From assembly GCA_021014325.1 (NCBI GenBank), contig CM037459.1, forward strand, positions 62,001 through 126,000: a stretch of 64,000 nucleotides of DNA, written 5' to 3'. The notes beneath the pieces are model-generated. The model was not told the DNA's origin. It did not search any database and saw only the letters and a program-made list of their open reading frames with translations. Source of the DNA: Plazaster borealis (taxonomy: Eukaryota > Echinodermata > Asteroidea > Forcipulatida > Labidiasteridae). This document shows, one piece after another, positions 1-12,900 of this stretch; within the stretch, counting starts at the first letter, position 1; every line of letters starts with the position of its first letter. The position numbers and the translations under genes were made by a program.

Positions 1-263
1 TATTGACGAAAATCTGGAGTGGTTATGTCCACGCAGGAAGAATAATCTGCATTGGAATACACACTCTGAGAAGCGTTACCGTAACACTTTTCAACATTGA
101 AAATATTTTGGAGAAAAAGTGATATATATTTCCATAACCGCAGTCCTTCGAAGTAAAAAGTCTCTCAAAATGCATTATACTATCCAAAGCTGCTGTATTT
201 CTTACCAAGTAAGTTTTTATTGCCATACATTTTCGGAGTCATTACCAAATGTGTACGATGCCT
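1..263. mobile_element. TTAA-flanked MITE, partial (family A)
   Basis: The right end (CCAAGTAAGTTTTTAT, then a terminal AGGCATCGTACACATTTGG on the minus strand) matches the ends of the copies at 14512-14775 and 59212-59565. It is followed by TTAA at 264-267, the target duplication of piggyBac-type elements. The left end lies outside the window. Confidence 0.6.
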
Positions 264-570
264 TTAATATTGATTAAATGTGCATGATGTCATTATTGTA
301 ATCCAAAACGAGGCTACAGGCGCAGCGCCAAATGGAGATCACAGATTTTTCGGATGTGATTGGTCAATGAAAAATGGGGCGGGGCTGACTGGATTGGTGT
401 TTTGGTGGCACTGGCCGGTAGCTTGTTTTCGATTATATTGATGACGTCATGCATAAATATTAAGAAAGGAGTATTCTAAATCAATAAATCCTACTAAATA
501 CTGCACACTCTCCCCAATACACTCAAAACACTCTGATTTTCTCTGGACCGAGGACTACTCACTGATTACA

Positions 571-845
571 CTTAGCATTCGAAAAGGCAGACCACCACAA
601 TGAGAGTCCAACAGTTTGAAAATTGAGTCACCGAATGGTGTTGGACTGAGTACAACACTGCCAAACTTTATATAATTAGCATGGGGAAAGGCAGACCATC
701 ATCATCAGAGAACAACAGTTTGGCGGTTGAGTCACCGTATGGTGTTGGACTGAGTACTGCACTGCCAAACTGAATGTGCTTAGCATGGCGAAAGGCAGAC
801 CATCATAATCAGAGTCCAACAGTTTGGAAGTTGAGTCACCATACA
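571..845. repeat. 104-bp tandem repeat, about 2.6 copies
   Basis: The phrases AAAGGCAGACCA and CAACAGTTTG recur at 571, 675 and 779, a constant 104-bp spacing. No coding content is seen. It lies in the HSD17B4 intron downstream of exon 19. The remaining sequence between 264 and 570 shows only a CRE-like TGACGTCA followed by an AT-rich stretch. Confidence 0.85.
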
Positions 846-911
846 TGCCATTTAGTTTTAGACTTTGTTTGAATGAGGGAGGATCCTAGGGAGTTTGGGT
901 TACCCACTTAC

Positions 912-992
912 CTCATCCACAGATGGTTGTGCAGCAATGTTGATAAGATCTACATAAGCACCTGATATTACAACAGTTCCACTCTCTGCCAC
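912..992 (-). CDS. HSD17B4: HSD17B4 exon 19 (residues 594-620)
   Basis: It encodes [20 protein letters not shown] and ends QPSVDE. This is the last strand of the hydratase and the start of the linker to the SCP2 domain. Acceptor ATCAG, donor GTAAGT, so at least one more exon lies left of the window. Confidence 0.95.
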
Positions 993-3900
993 CTGATAAA
1001 GTTAATAAATATACATTTCACACATGATATTTGTTGATCTTATGAGACCTTAGCAGTAAAACGATGATGCAAGAATAGAAATGCATGGTTTTGTATGCAA
1101 TAGCAAAAAAGTGCATTTGAGAGATGGCAGGTGCAGCATGTTCTAGTTTCTTACAGAACTAAAACAATTCTGTAATCTGTAAAACATATCTAACCTACTG
1201 GACCACCAAAATTATAAAGATAGAACAGCTAAGATAAAGTTAATTGAAAATATAACAATTAATTCCAGTTTGGGTTTTTATCAATACATAATTATTGAGA
1301 AAATGTACTATATGAAATAAAGAGTAACAAATCCTGTTTCCGTTCATATAAATGTCTTTCTTATGTGTTGAATATTAAACGATCTACAATCGTGGAAAGT
1401 TGAACCTCATTGTGTCAATGTGAGACAACAAGTAGAGCAATACTTTTCTAGTGCAACCAATCACCAACATGCAAACTTTGTGGTCAAACAGTTAAGATAT
1501 TTGCTCAAGTGTACGAGTGGTCCTGGGTTTTATTCCCACCAAGGGTGAACCTTTGAAACACTGGATATAGTGTTTCATGATCATGGTGAGTCAAGGGTTG
1601 TACAAAAATAGATATTATTTACATTAATTGAAAACAGTGAATATCAATTCAGCAGTGCATACTTCATACACAAATTAAACAGCAAATCAAACAGAAAAAA
1701 ATGTTTTATATAGTGTAACTTAATAGACTTCCAACATCTCAAGCCTGAAAAGTCTAACCTTTGTTTGGAAGTGAATACGATTACCCTCTCTCCACATATC
1801 AGTCTGGATAGTCTGCCCTGGTAGAACAGGCTTAGCAAAACGGCACTAAATACCATAACAACAAAGAAGAGTTAAATACAAGACTTGATAGTCTGCCCTC
1901 GTAGATGTAGAACATGCTTAGCAAAACGGCACTGAAATATCATTACAAAAAAGATGAGTTAAATACCAGACTTGATACCAGACTTGGTAGAACAGGCTTA
2001 GCAAAACAACACTGAAATACCATAAAAACAAAGAAGAGTTAAATACCAGACTTTACAGGTCAAAAGATAACACCTGGATAAAGAGCAGCAGTTTATGGTT
2101 AAATGATGCCCAAGGACACCGTGACCAGCATAAATGAGATTCAAACAGACATTTTAAAGTGAAATCTTTGTACACTATGTCCAAAACATTATCAATAATA
2201 TAAAAATAACCAATGGCAAAAACTTAAATGATAACAATTGATCTGTAGTAATAGAATAAAGTATACTAAAGTTAATTTTGTTTAACTACATAACAATTCA
2301 AAAATTGTGCAATAATCTAGTAATAATAGTAAGTTAACCATTTTGGGTCCATATTTTCATGACCATGCTAGTATTATTTCTGTAACTTTTTGGAGCTTCT
2401 GGAGTAATCAAGTTCCTTTGAAAACATCGTTGCCACAATGAAACAAAGGAAAGACAAAAAAATGTTCTCATAATTAGCACTGGGATTTGGTGAGCCGAAT
2501 ACAACTATAAACAATGGTGGCAGCCTATCCATTCTTGTAAGCCGCATTTTTATAACAAAAGACAAAGGTCTGGAATCAGGGATTACACAATAACCCCTAG
2601 AAAAAAAAGATATATTATGAGCATGATCTCCAGAACCTTCAGTCCCTCTTTATACGGGTGAAATGGTGCATGTCTGTACAAGCTACACAATGGGATGTCG
2701 AGGTTGAGGTGGATATTCACATCCGCCGTTCAACTGACGGCAATAGTCCGCAGAAGGCCAGTTCAGAAATATTTAGCATGTATACACGTCATCCAATGTA
2801 AAGAGGTCAAACCCACTTCAATTCTTCACATATGTATTATGCTACCAAAAATCTCTACATTTCTCACACACAGATTCTTCATCAGATTCTTTTCAATAGA
2901 TCTTTTATGTTATTCCTATTGATAGCTATTTTCCATAAAGAGGGTATTCACAAACCTTAACTGCCTTAAACTTAGTAACATCGTTATCAGCAAACTGCTT
3001 CAAAACGTGACGACATGAAAAACCAAAGGAACACAGTCCATGCAGGATCGGTTTGGAAAAACCTATCAAGTAGAAATAAAATCAATGGAAATTTAAAATA
3101 TATGTGTTTCACTTCATGGAACAATTCAAATAAACTAAAAGTCATCACTAAGAACTTTTATACATATAATATATAGTATATCATAGTACTAATGATACCA
3201 TTAGAAATTTTCCTTGGTTAGATTTTTATATTTCTTGACATTTACTTGAATGAATTTACCTGCACTTTCTTGTTCATTAAAAATCAAGCTATTTGAAGAG
3301 ACTGATTTGAACTTACCACCCATAGCAGCAAATGCTGGATCAATATGAAGTGGGTTAGCATCACCTGTCAGTCTGTAGAGGGCAGCTTGATCAATGGATG
3401 TAGTCTCCTTCATCGATGCATCAGGAGATCGAGATGGTGGCTTGACAGTCAACTATGGAATAAACAGATGGAATAGTCAGTACCCTGGATCAATGGTCAC
3501 GGAAGTTGCACACCAAGGTATTTGTGATCCCCAATTATATACAAATAGAGGTACCACACAATACATGATGATGATTTCATTTGTAATTGGTCTCTATCAT
3601 GATAATACAAGTAAGCTTTTTCACCTTGGCTTTGTCAGATGATTTCCTTCCCCCAAAGCCACCAGCTCCTACAAGAAATATTGTTCCTTGGCTAAGACTC
3701 AGAAGTTCCTTGTTCTCGTTGTATGCCTTGGCTGTAAAATGAAGCAAACAGAAACATGCAAATAGATTACAGCCAGGGATGTTTATGCCTACATGATGTA
3801 ACCGCAAACCTTACTAGTTAGATTTAAAAACTGTCTAGATTACAGCCAGGGATGTGTTTTCGTCTCCATGGTGGTACTGCAACCTTACTAGATTTAAAAA

Positions 3901-6900
3901 CTGTCTAGATTACAGCCAGGGATGTGTTTTGGTCTACATGGTGTTACTGCAAACCTTACTAGATTTAAAAACTGTCTAGATTACAGCCAGGGATGTTTTT
4001 GTCTACATGGTGTTACTGCAAACCTTACTAGATTTAAAAACTGTCTAGATTACAGCCAGGGATGTGTTTTCGTCTCCATGGTGTTACTGCAAACCTTACT
4101 AGTTAGATTTAAAAACTGTCTAGATTACAGACAGGGATGTGTTTTGGTCTACATGGTGTTACTGCAAACCTTACTAGATTTAAAAACTGTCTAGATTACA
4201 GTCAGGGATGTGTTTTTGTCTACATGGTGTTACTGCAAACCTTACTAGATTTAAAAACTGTCTAGATTACAGCCAGGGATGTGTTTTTGTCTACATGGTG
4301 TTACTGCAAACCTTACTAGATTTAAAAACTGTCTGGATTACAGCCAGGGATGTGTTTTTGTCTCCATGGTGTTACTGCAAACCTTACTAGATTTACAAAC
4401 TGTCTAGATTACAGCCAGGGATGTGTTTTGGTCTACATGGTGGTGCTGCAAACCTTACTAGATTTAAAAACTGTCTAGATTACAGCCAGGGATGTGTTTT
4501 TGTCTCCATGGTGTTACTGCAAACCTTACTAGATTTAAAAACTGTCTAGATTACAGCCAGGGATGTGTTTTCGTCTCCATGGTGTTACTGCAAACCTTAC
4601 TAGATTTACAAACTGTCTAGATTACAGCCAGGGATGTGTTTTCGTCTCCATGGTGTTACTGCAAACCTTACTAGTTAGATTTAATAACTGTCTAGATTAC
4701 AGCCAGGGATGTGTTTTTGTCTCCATGGTGGTACTGCAAACCTTACTAGATTTAAAAACTGTCTAGATTACAGCCAGGGATGTGTTTTTGTCTCCATGGT
4801 GTTACTGCAACCCTTACTAGATTTAATAACTGTCTAGATTACAGCCAGGGATGTGTTTTTGCCTACATGGTGTTACTGCAAACCTTACTAGATTTAAAAA
4901 CTGTCTAGATTACAGCCAGGGATGTGTTTTTGTCTCCATGGTGTTACTGCAAACCTTACTAGTTAGATTTAAAAACTGTCTAGATTACAGTCAGGGATGT
5001 GTTTTTGTCTACATGGTGTTACTGCAAACCTTACTAGATTTAAAAACTGTCTGGATTACAGCCAGGGATGTGTTTTGGTCTACATGGTGTTACTGCAAAC
5101 CTTACTAGATTTACAAACTGTCTAGATTACAGCCAGGGATGTGTTTTCGTCTCCATGGTGTTACTGCAAACCTTACTAGTTAGATTTAATAACTGTCTAG
5201 ATTACAGCCAGGGATGTGTTTTTGTCTACATAGTGTTACTGCAAACCTTACTAGATTTACAAACTGTCTAGATTACAGCCAGGGATGTGTTTTTGCCTAC
5301 ATTTGTTTGTTTGTTTGTTTGTTTTATTTTCCAAATATCACAATATATAATCATAAAACATACATGCACTGGGTACAATGGGTGATAAGTGGAGGGCACC
5401 AGGAAAAAGCCTAGGCTTATGCAGGGCCTGGTCCCTTTAGTTTATAAATTAATTGGTTTTAGTTTTTAACAATAACAATATTAATTGATGAAATGAAAGT
5501 ACAGAGAAAGGTATAATGCATACAGCAAACATAGCACAACAAATGTTTTTTGTAATTAAACTGCTTTTCACATTTAGTTTTGCTATAGAGCTATAAATAC
5601 ATATAAATAGTATAACTGATAGTGTCGATAACAAAAAAAGGAAAATTAAAAGAAACATATTTAGGTATTTACAAGACTAGATAAATTGGAATGTACAATC
5701 ATGCATACATGTATAGTTACAAGTGGTGTCATTTTAGACGATATTAGTTGTAAGTAGGTTTTTCATGTATTTTTTTAAGCTGTGCACAGTTCTAAATGAA
5801 GGTATTGGGGTAAGCTGATTCCAGAGTAGGGGGCCTTGATGTCTGACTGTTTTCATAAATAATGTGGTCCGAGCCTTTCCAATATGGATTTTAGTTGCTG
5901 ATCTAGTGTTATGTGGATGGATGTCCAGATTTCGCGAAAAGAGGAGGCTTATGTTACTTGGTAACAAGTTAGACTCAAATTTAAACATAAGGACCCCAAG
6001 ATGATATTTATACAGTTTAAAAATATCGAGTGTTTTAAATTGCTTGAAAAGGGGTGCAGTGTGCTCTCTAAAGCTACAATTGGTTATTACTCTCAAGGAT
6101 TTCTTCTGTACTACTAATAGCTTGTTAAGATAAGTAGCATGAGTATTTCCCAAGCTAGAATTCCGTATTGAAAGTGGGGCAATGCCAGCGTATTATAAAT
6201 AGAGAATAGCACATTTCTAGGCAGAATATGTTGAAGTTTACGTAGAACACCCAAAATTTGGGAAACTGATGTGTGAATCTTTTGGCAGTGAGACTTCCAA
6301 GTAAGGTTGCTGTCAATTATAACACCGAGAAATCTAAAAGAATTAACTTGACTAATTTTAGAATTGTTGATATAAATATTGATATTTTCATCATTACACT
6401 TATTTGAAAATAACATAAGGCAAGTTTTTTTTTCATTAATTGATAATTTGTTACATTTAAACCACAATGAAACATTTTGCAGTTCTGTGTTCATTACTGA
6501 AACTGCCTCCTTTAAGTTACTATGACTAAAGAAAACATTGGTGTCATCAGCAAATAGTATAAAGGATAATAATTTTGAAGAATTACAGATATCGTTTATA
6601 TATAAAAGAAAGAGTATTGGACCTAGAATTGAACCTTGTGGTACGCCACATTTGATAGATTTAGGTGTAGAATCATAATTTTTCCATTGAACAAACTGTT
6701 TCCTATCACAAAGATAGCTCCCGAACCAGTCCAGGGCCTTTCCCCTAATACCATACCTCTCGAGCTTTGAAAGTAAGATAACATGATCAATAGTGTCGAA
6801 TGCCTTTGAAAGGTCCAAGAACAATCCTATAGTGTGATTACATTTATCAATAGACGAACTGATTTTGTCAACAAGGTCTATAAGTGCCATTTGGGAAGAG

Positions 6901-9900
6901 AAATTAGCACGAAAACCATACTGGGAGTTATGCAGAATATTATACTTAGTGATAAAGGTTTCAAGACGATTTGCAACCAAGCGCTCAAGCACTTTGGAGA
7001 GGCATGGTAATATAGAGATAGGGCGGTAGTTGCAGATTAATTTTGGGTCACCGTTTTTATATACAGGAATTACCTTAGCCATCTTAAAATCATGTGGCAC
7101 AATTCCTGACAGCAGGGATAGGTTAAATATTTTCAGCAACGGCCCAGCAATGATGGTACCAGTCTTTTTAATAAGATAGCTGTCTAATTTATCATGGCCT
7201 GGACTTTTGCTAGACGATAACCCATCAATACATTTCAGAAGTTCACTTTTAGTTATAGGGGTAATAAAAAGAGAATTAGGATAATCACCATCGATAAAAT
7301 CTGTAGGGTTAAGTCTTGAATCCGGAATCTTGGATGCCAGGTTAGGACAAATGTTTGTAAAGAAATCGTTTAAATGCTCAGCAATGTGTCTTGGGTCGTC
7401 TAAGGTCGTACCATTTATAAAGAATGAATCAGAACCCGGCGACTTTTTACTTTTTTTGTTCAAGACATTATTGATCATTTTCCATGTTTGTTTAATATTA
7501 CATTTTTCCTTATCAAAGGAAGCAGTGAAATAAATCTTTTTCGCTTCTCTAATTACAGTTGTTAACTTGTTTCTGTATTTATCATATTTTCTTTTGTTAG
7601 ATTCATTTGGGTTTCGGAGATAGTGTTTATACAACTTGTGTTTCCTTCTGATTGATTTCAGCAGACCCTTGGTCAACCAGGGATTGCACACTGACTTCTT
7701 ACATTTGAATCGTTTATATGGAACATATATATCAAACACTTCATTTAATTTTGTAACAAACTGGGAGTAACAGTCATTTACATTTTCAGCATTAACAATT
7801 TCATACCACTGGATTGTCTCCATTTCACTTTTCATGAAAGAGACGTTTCGATCTCTGGTATCCCATTACCAATAAAACATATTTGAATTTTTAGCTTTTA
7901 CAAGACTGGGACCAAACAATACAATTGGCAAATGATCACTAAGGCCAGAAGTAATAATTTCTGCCTGATGAGAGTCTACGCTGTTAGTGAAAATGTTGTC
8001 GATAAGAGTAGCTGTATTGCACGTTATTCTTGTTGGTTTGTCGACGGTGGGGCGAAAGGAGTGTGAATATAAGGTGTCCAAAAACTCGCGAGTTGGGTTA
8101 TGGGAATCACTTTTAAGTAAGTTTATATTGAGATCTCCTAAAATGTAGCAGATTTTGTTTTCAGACGTTAATTTGTTAAAAAGTTAGAAACAGCAAGACC
8201 AGGAGGTCTGTAAATTAAACCTATGATGATAGTTTTCTTTGTATTTGTACCGATTTCTAAGAAAATGGATTCAAAACATCCTGAAGAACTAACAATGTCA
8301 GGCCTCATGGTGTATTGCAATGAGTCTTTTACATATAACATGACACCACCGCCAGTTTGCATGGGTCTATTTTTGTGCTCACAAATATATCCAGGAATAG
8401 ATAACATTGAATGCGGGGTGCTTTTAAGCCATGTTTCAGTAAGACCGATAATATGGAATTTGTGTTGTATTTCGTTTGGAGTAAGAGTGAGATCTTCAAA
8501 ATTTTTGTTTACACTTCTGATATTTGCGTGGAAGATTGAGAAGGAGTCATTTTCTAATTCCTTTGTTTTGTCTCTGAGTTGTATTTCGGATAGGTATTGA
8601 GCCCCACAAGTGTTAAATAAAAGCTGACTAGGATCCACTGAATTCAGAATAGTCGGATTAAAAACACAATCGTTGAAACGAAGAGTCGTGTCATTCACTG
8701 ATTCAGAGCTACTGTCGTCACTTGTGCTATCGTTATCACTCATTGTGTGAAATGAATTCAAAATGGTTACGACGGTAAAGCAGACTGATTAAGTACAAAG
8801 AGGTGATTATCAAGCTAAGAATAGGAAGATGCTCTGTGTACAGTTTGATGAATGCAAAGGGAACAAAATGGCGCCACAATATACAGTAACATGAAGTAAT
8901 TTGATGTACTAGAAAACAACACAGGTACATTCCAGTAAGATTGATTTGTGAAATGTACAATAATATTTATAAGAAATCTGATGATAACACTTAAGACAAA
9001 ATACTCAGCTGACGCTAGATGTACGCTGAGCTAACAAGCTAGGAAATGGGGGTTGCTTCCCCAAGCCGAAAGGTCTTGAATGGACCGCTTTTCAGTTTGT
9101 ATGAGATAACTGCAGGGACCGACATGGGGATGTAAGCGAACTGAACCCTTGTGTCCTGACGGATGGATTGGAGATGATCAACTCTGAGACATTTTCTGGC
9201 TGCCCGGATCCTTGAGGTGACGTCATCAGTGATGTAGATGTTAGCTCCTCTGTATGGGTTATTCTTCAAGGTTCGGGCAGCGTTTTTGAGGATGAATTTT
9301 CTGTCCGTGTATCTCAGTAACTTACAGTGAATAAGTCGTGGGCGTGTCTGACCATCGGTCCCGGTGCGAGATAGTTGGCGACCCGGAGTGCGGTGGGCTC
9401 GCTCGATTTCTACGTCTTCACCTCCCTCCAGCTTCATGTGGCAAGCTAGAAAGCCCGCCACAAACTCCTCACAGGACTGATCTTTTTCAGATCCCTCTGG
9501 GACACCATGGATGACACATGGTGGTACTGCAAACCTTACTAGATTTAAAAACTGTCTAGATTACAGCCAGGGATGTGTTTTTGTCTACATGGTGTTACTG
9601 CAAACCTTACTAGTTAGATTTAAAAACTGTCTAGATTACAGCCAGGGATGTGTTTTTGTCTCCATGGTGTTACTGCAAACCTTACTAGATTTAATAACTG
9701 TCTAGATTACAGCCAGGGATGTGTTTTTGTCTACATGGTGTTACTGCAAACCTTACTAGATTTACAAACTGTCTAGATTACAGCCAGGGATGTGTTTTGG
9801 TCTACATGGTGTTACTGCAAACCTTACTAGATTTAAAAACTGTCTAGATTACAGTCAGGGATGTGTTTTGGTCTACATGGTGTTACTGCAAACCTTACTA

Positions 9901-12900
9901 GATTTAATAACTGTCTAGATTACAGTCAGGGATGTGTTTTGGTCTACATGGTGGTACTGCAACCTTACTAGATTTAAAAACTGTCTAGATTACAGCCAGG
10001 GATGTGTTTTTGTCTCCATGGTGTTACTGCAAACCTTACTAGATTTAAAAACTGTCTGGATTACAGTCAGGGATGTGTTTTGGTCTACATGGTGTTACTG
10101 CAAACCTTACTAGATTTAAAAACTGTCTAGATTACAGCCAGGGATGTGTTTTGGTCTACATGGTGGTACTGCAACCTTACTAGATTTAAAAACTGTCTAG
10201 ATTACAGCCAGGGATGTGTTTTTGTCTCCATGGTGTTACTGCAAACCTTACTAGATTTAAAAACTGTCTAGATTACAGCCAGGGATGTGTTTTTGTCTAC
10301 ATGGTGTTACTGCAAACCTTACTAGTTAGATTTAAAAACTGTCTAGATTACAGCCAGGGATGTGTTTTTGTCTCCATGGTGTTACTGCAAACCTTACTAA
10401 ATTTAAAAACTGTCTAGATTACAGTCAGGGATGTGTTTTTGTCTCCATGGTGTTACTGCAAACCTTACTAGATTTAAAAACTGTCTGGATTACAGCCAGG
10501 GATGTGTTTTTGTCTACATGGTGTTACTGCAAACCTTACTAGATTTAAAAACTGTCTAGATTACAGCCAGGGATGTGTTTTTGTCTCCATGGTGTTACTG
10601 CAAACCTTACTAGATTTACAAACTGTATAGATTACAGCCAGGGATGTGTTTTCGTCTACATGGTGTTACTGCAAACCTTACTAGTTAGATTTAAAAACTG
10701 TCTAGATTACAGCCAGGGATGTGTTTTGGTCTACATGGTGGTACTGCAACCTTACTAGATTTAAAAACTGTCTAGATTACAGCCAGGGATGTGTTTTTGT
10801 CTCCATGGTGTTACTGCAAACCTTACTAGATTTAAAAACTGTCTAGATTACAGCCAGGGATGTGTTTTTGTCTACATGGTGTTACTGCAAACCTTACTAG
10901 TTAGATTTAAAAACTGTCTAGATTACAGCCAGGGATGTGTTTTTGTCTCCATGGTGTTACTGCAAACCTTACTAGATTTAAAAACTGTCTAGATTACAGC
11001 CAGGGATGTGTTTTTGTCTACATGGTGTTACTGCAAACCTTACTAGATTTAAAAACTGTCTAGATTACAGCCAGGGATGTGTTTTTGTCTACATGGTGTT
11101 ACTGCAAACCTTACTAGATTTAAAAACTGTCTAGATTACAGCCAGGGATGTGTTTTTGTCTCCATGGTGTTACTGCAAACCTTACTAGATTTAAAAACTG
11201 TCTAGATTACAGCCAGGGATGTTTTTGTCTACATGGTGTTACTGCAAACCTTACTAGATTTAAAAACTGTCTAGATTACAGCCAGGGATGTGTTTTTGTC
11301 TCCATGGTGTTACTGCAAACCTTACTAGTTAGATTTAAAAACAGTCTAGATTACAGCCAGGGATGTGTTTTGGTCTACATGGTGTTACTGCAAACCTTAC
11401 TAGATTTAAAAACTGTCTAGATTACAGCCAGGGATGTTTTTGTCTACATGGTGTTACTGCAAACCTTACTAGATTTAATAACTGTCTAGATTACAGCCAG
11501 GGATGTGTTTTTGTCTACATGGTGTTACTGCAAACCTTACTAGATTTACAAACTGTCTAGATTACAGCCAGGGATGTGTTTTGGTCTACATGGTGTTACT
11601 GCAAACCTTACTAGATTTAAAAACTGTCTAGATTACAGTCAGGGATGTGTTTTGGTCTACATGGTGTTACTGCAAACCTTACTAGATTTAATAACTGTCT
11701 AGATTACAGTCAGGGATGTGTTTTGGTCTACATGGTGGTACTGCAACCTTACTAGATTTAAAAACTGTCTAGATTACAGCCAGGGATGTGTTTTTGTCTC
11801 CATGGTGTTACTGCAAACCTTACTAGATTTAAAAACTGTCTGGATTACAGTCAGGGATGTGTTTTGGTCTACATGGTGTTACTGCAAACCTTACTAGATT
11901 TAAAAACTGTCTAGATTACAGCCAGGGATGTGTTTTCGTCTCCATGGTGTTACTGCAAACCTTACTAGTTAGATTTAATAACTGTCTAGATTACAGCCAG
12001 GGATGTGTTTTGGTCTACATGGTGGTACTGCAACCTTACTAGATTTAAAAACTGTCTAGATTACAGCCAGGGATGTGTTTTTGTCTCCATGGTGTTACTG
12101 CAAACCTTACTAGATTTAAAAACTGTCTAGATTACAGCCAGGGATGTGTTTTTGTCTACATGGTGTTACTGCAAACCTTACTAGTTAGATTTAAAAACTG
12201 TCTAGATTACAGCCAGGGATGTGTTTTTGTCTCCATGGTGTTACTGCAAACCTTACTAGATTTAAAAACTGTCTAGATTACAGTCAGGGATGTGTTTTTG
12301 TCTCCATGGTGTTACTGCAAACCTTACTAGATTTAAAAACTGTCTGGATTACAGCCAGGGATGTGTTTTTGTCTACATGGTGTTACTGCAAACCTTACTA
12401 GATTTAAAAACTGTCTAGATTACAGCCAGGGATGTGTTTTTGTCTCCATGGTGTTACTGCAAACCTTACTAGATTTACAAACTGTATAGATTACAGCCAG
12501 GGATGTGTTTTCGTCTACATGGTGTTACTGCAAACCTTACTAGTTAGATTTAAAAACTGTCTAGATTACAGCCAGGGATGTGTTTTGGTCTACATGGTGG
12601 TACTGCAACCTTACTAGATTTAAAAACTGTCTAGATTACAGCCAGGGATGTGTTTTTGTCTCCATGGTGTTACTGCAAACCTTACTAGATTTAAAAACTG
12701 TCTAGATTACAGCCAGGGATGTGTTTTTGTCTACATGGTGTTACTGCAAACCTTACTAGTTAGATTTAAAAACTGTCTAGATTACAGCCAGGGATGTGTT
12801 TTTGTCTCCATGGTGTTACTGCAAACCTTACTAGATTTAAAAACTGTCTAGATTACAGCCAGGGATGTGTTTTTGTCTACATGGTGTTACTGCAAACCTT

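Larger units (their letters stand above)
993..2955. other. HSD17B4 introns 18 and 17: otherwise unremarkable
   Basis: Apart from exon 18 and its partial duplications, these AT-rich introns show no further exon, RNA gene or recognisable element. Short open frames here lack homology and splice context. Confidence 0.6.
5303..9515 (-). mobile_element. 5'-truncated non-LTR retrotransposon (Jockey/CR1-like LINE) inserted in the 71-bp array
   Basis: On the minus strand the element runs from a truncated ORF1 (9515-9039) through ORF2 (8743-5734) to a ~430-bp 3' UTR that ends in AATAAAA and five CAAA units. The flanking 71-bp repeat is interrupted cleanly. ACAT at 5299-5302 and 9516-9519 is a possible short target duplication. 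ORF2 has two frameshifts and one stop, so the copy is dead. Target-primed reverse transcription explains the 5' truncation. Confidence 0.95.
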
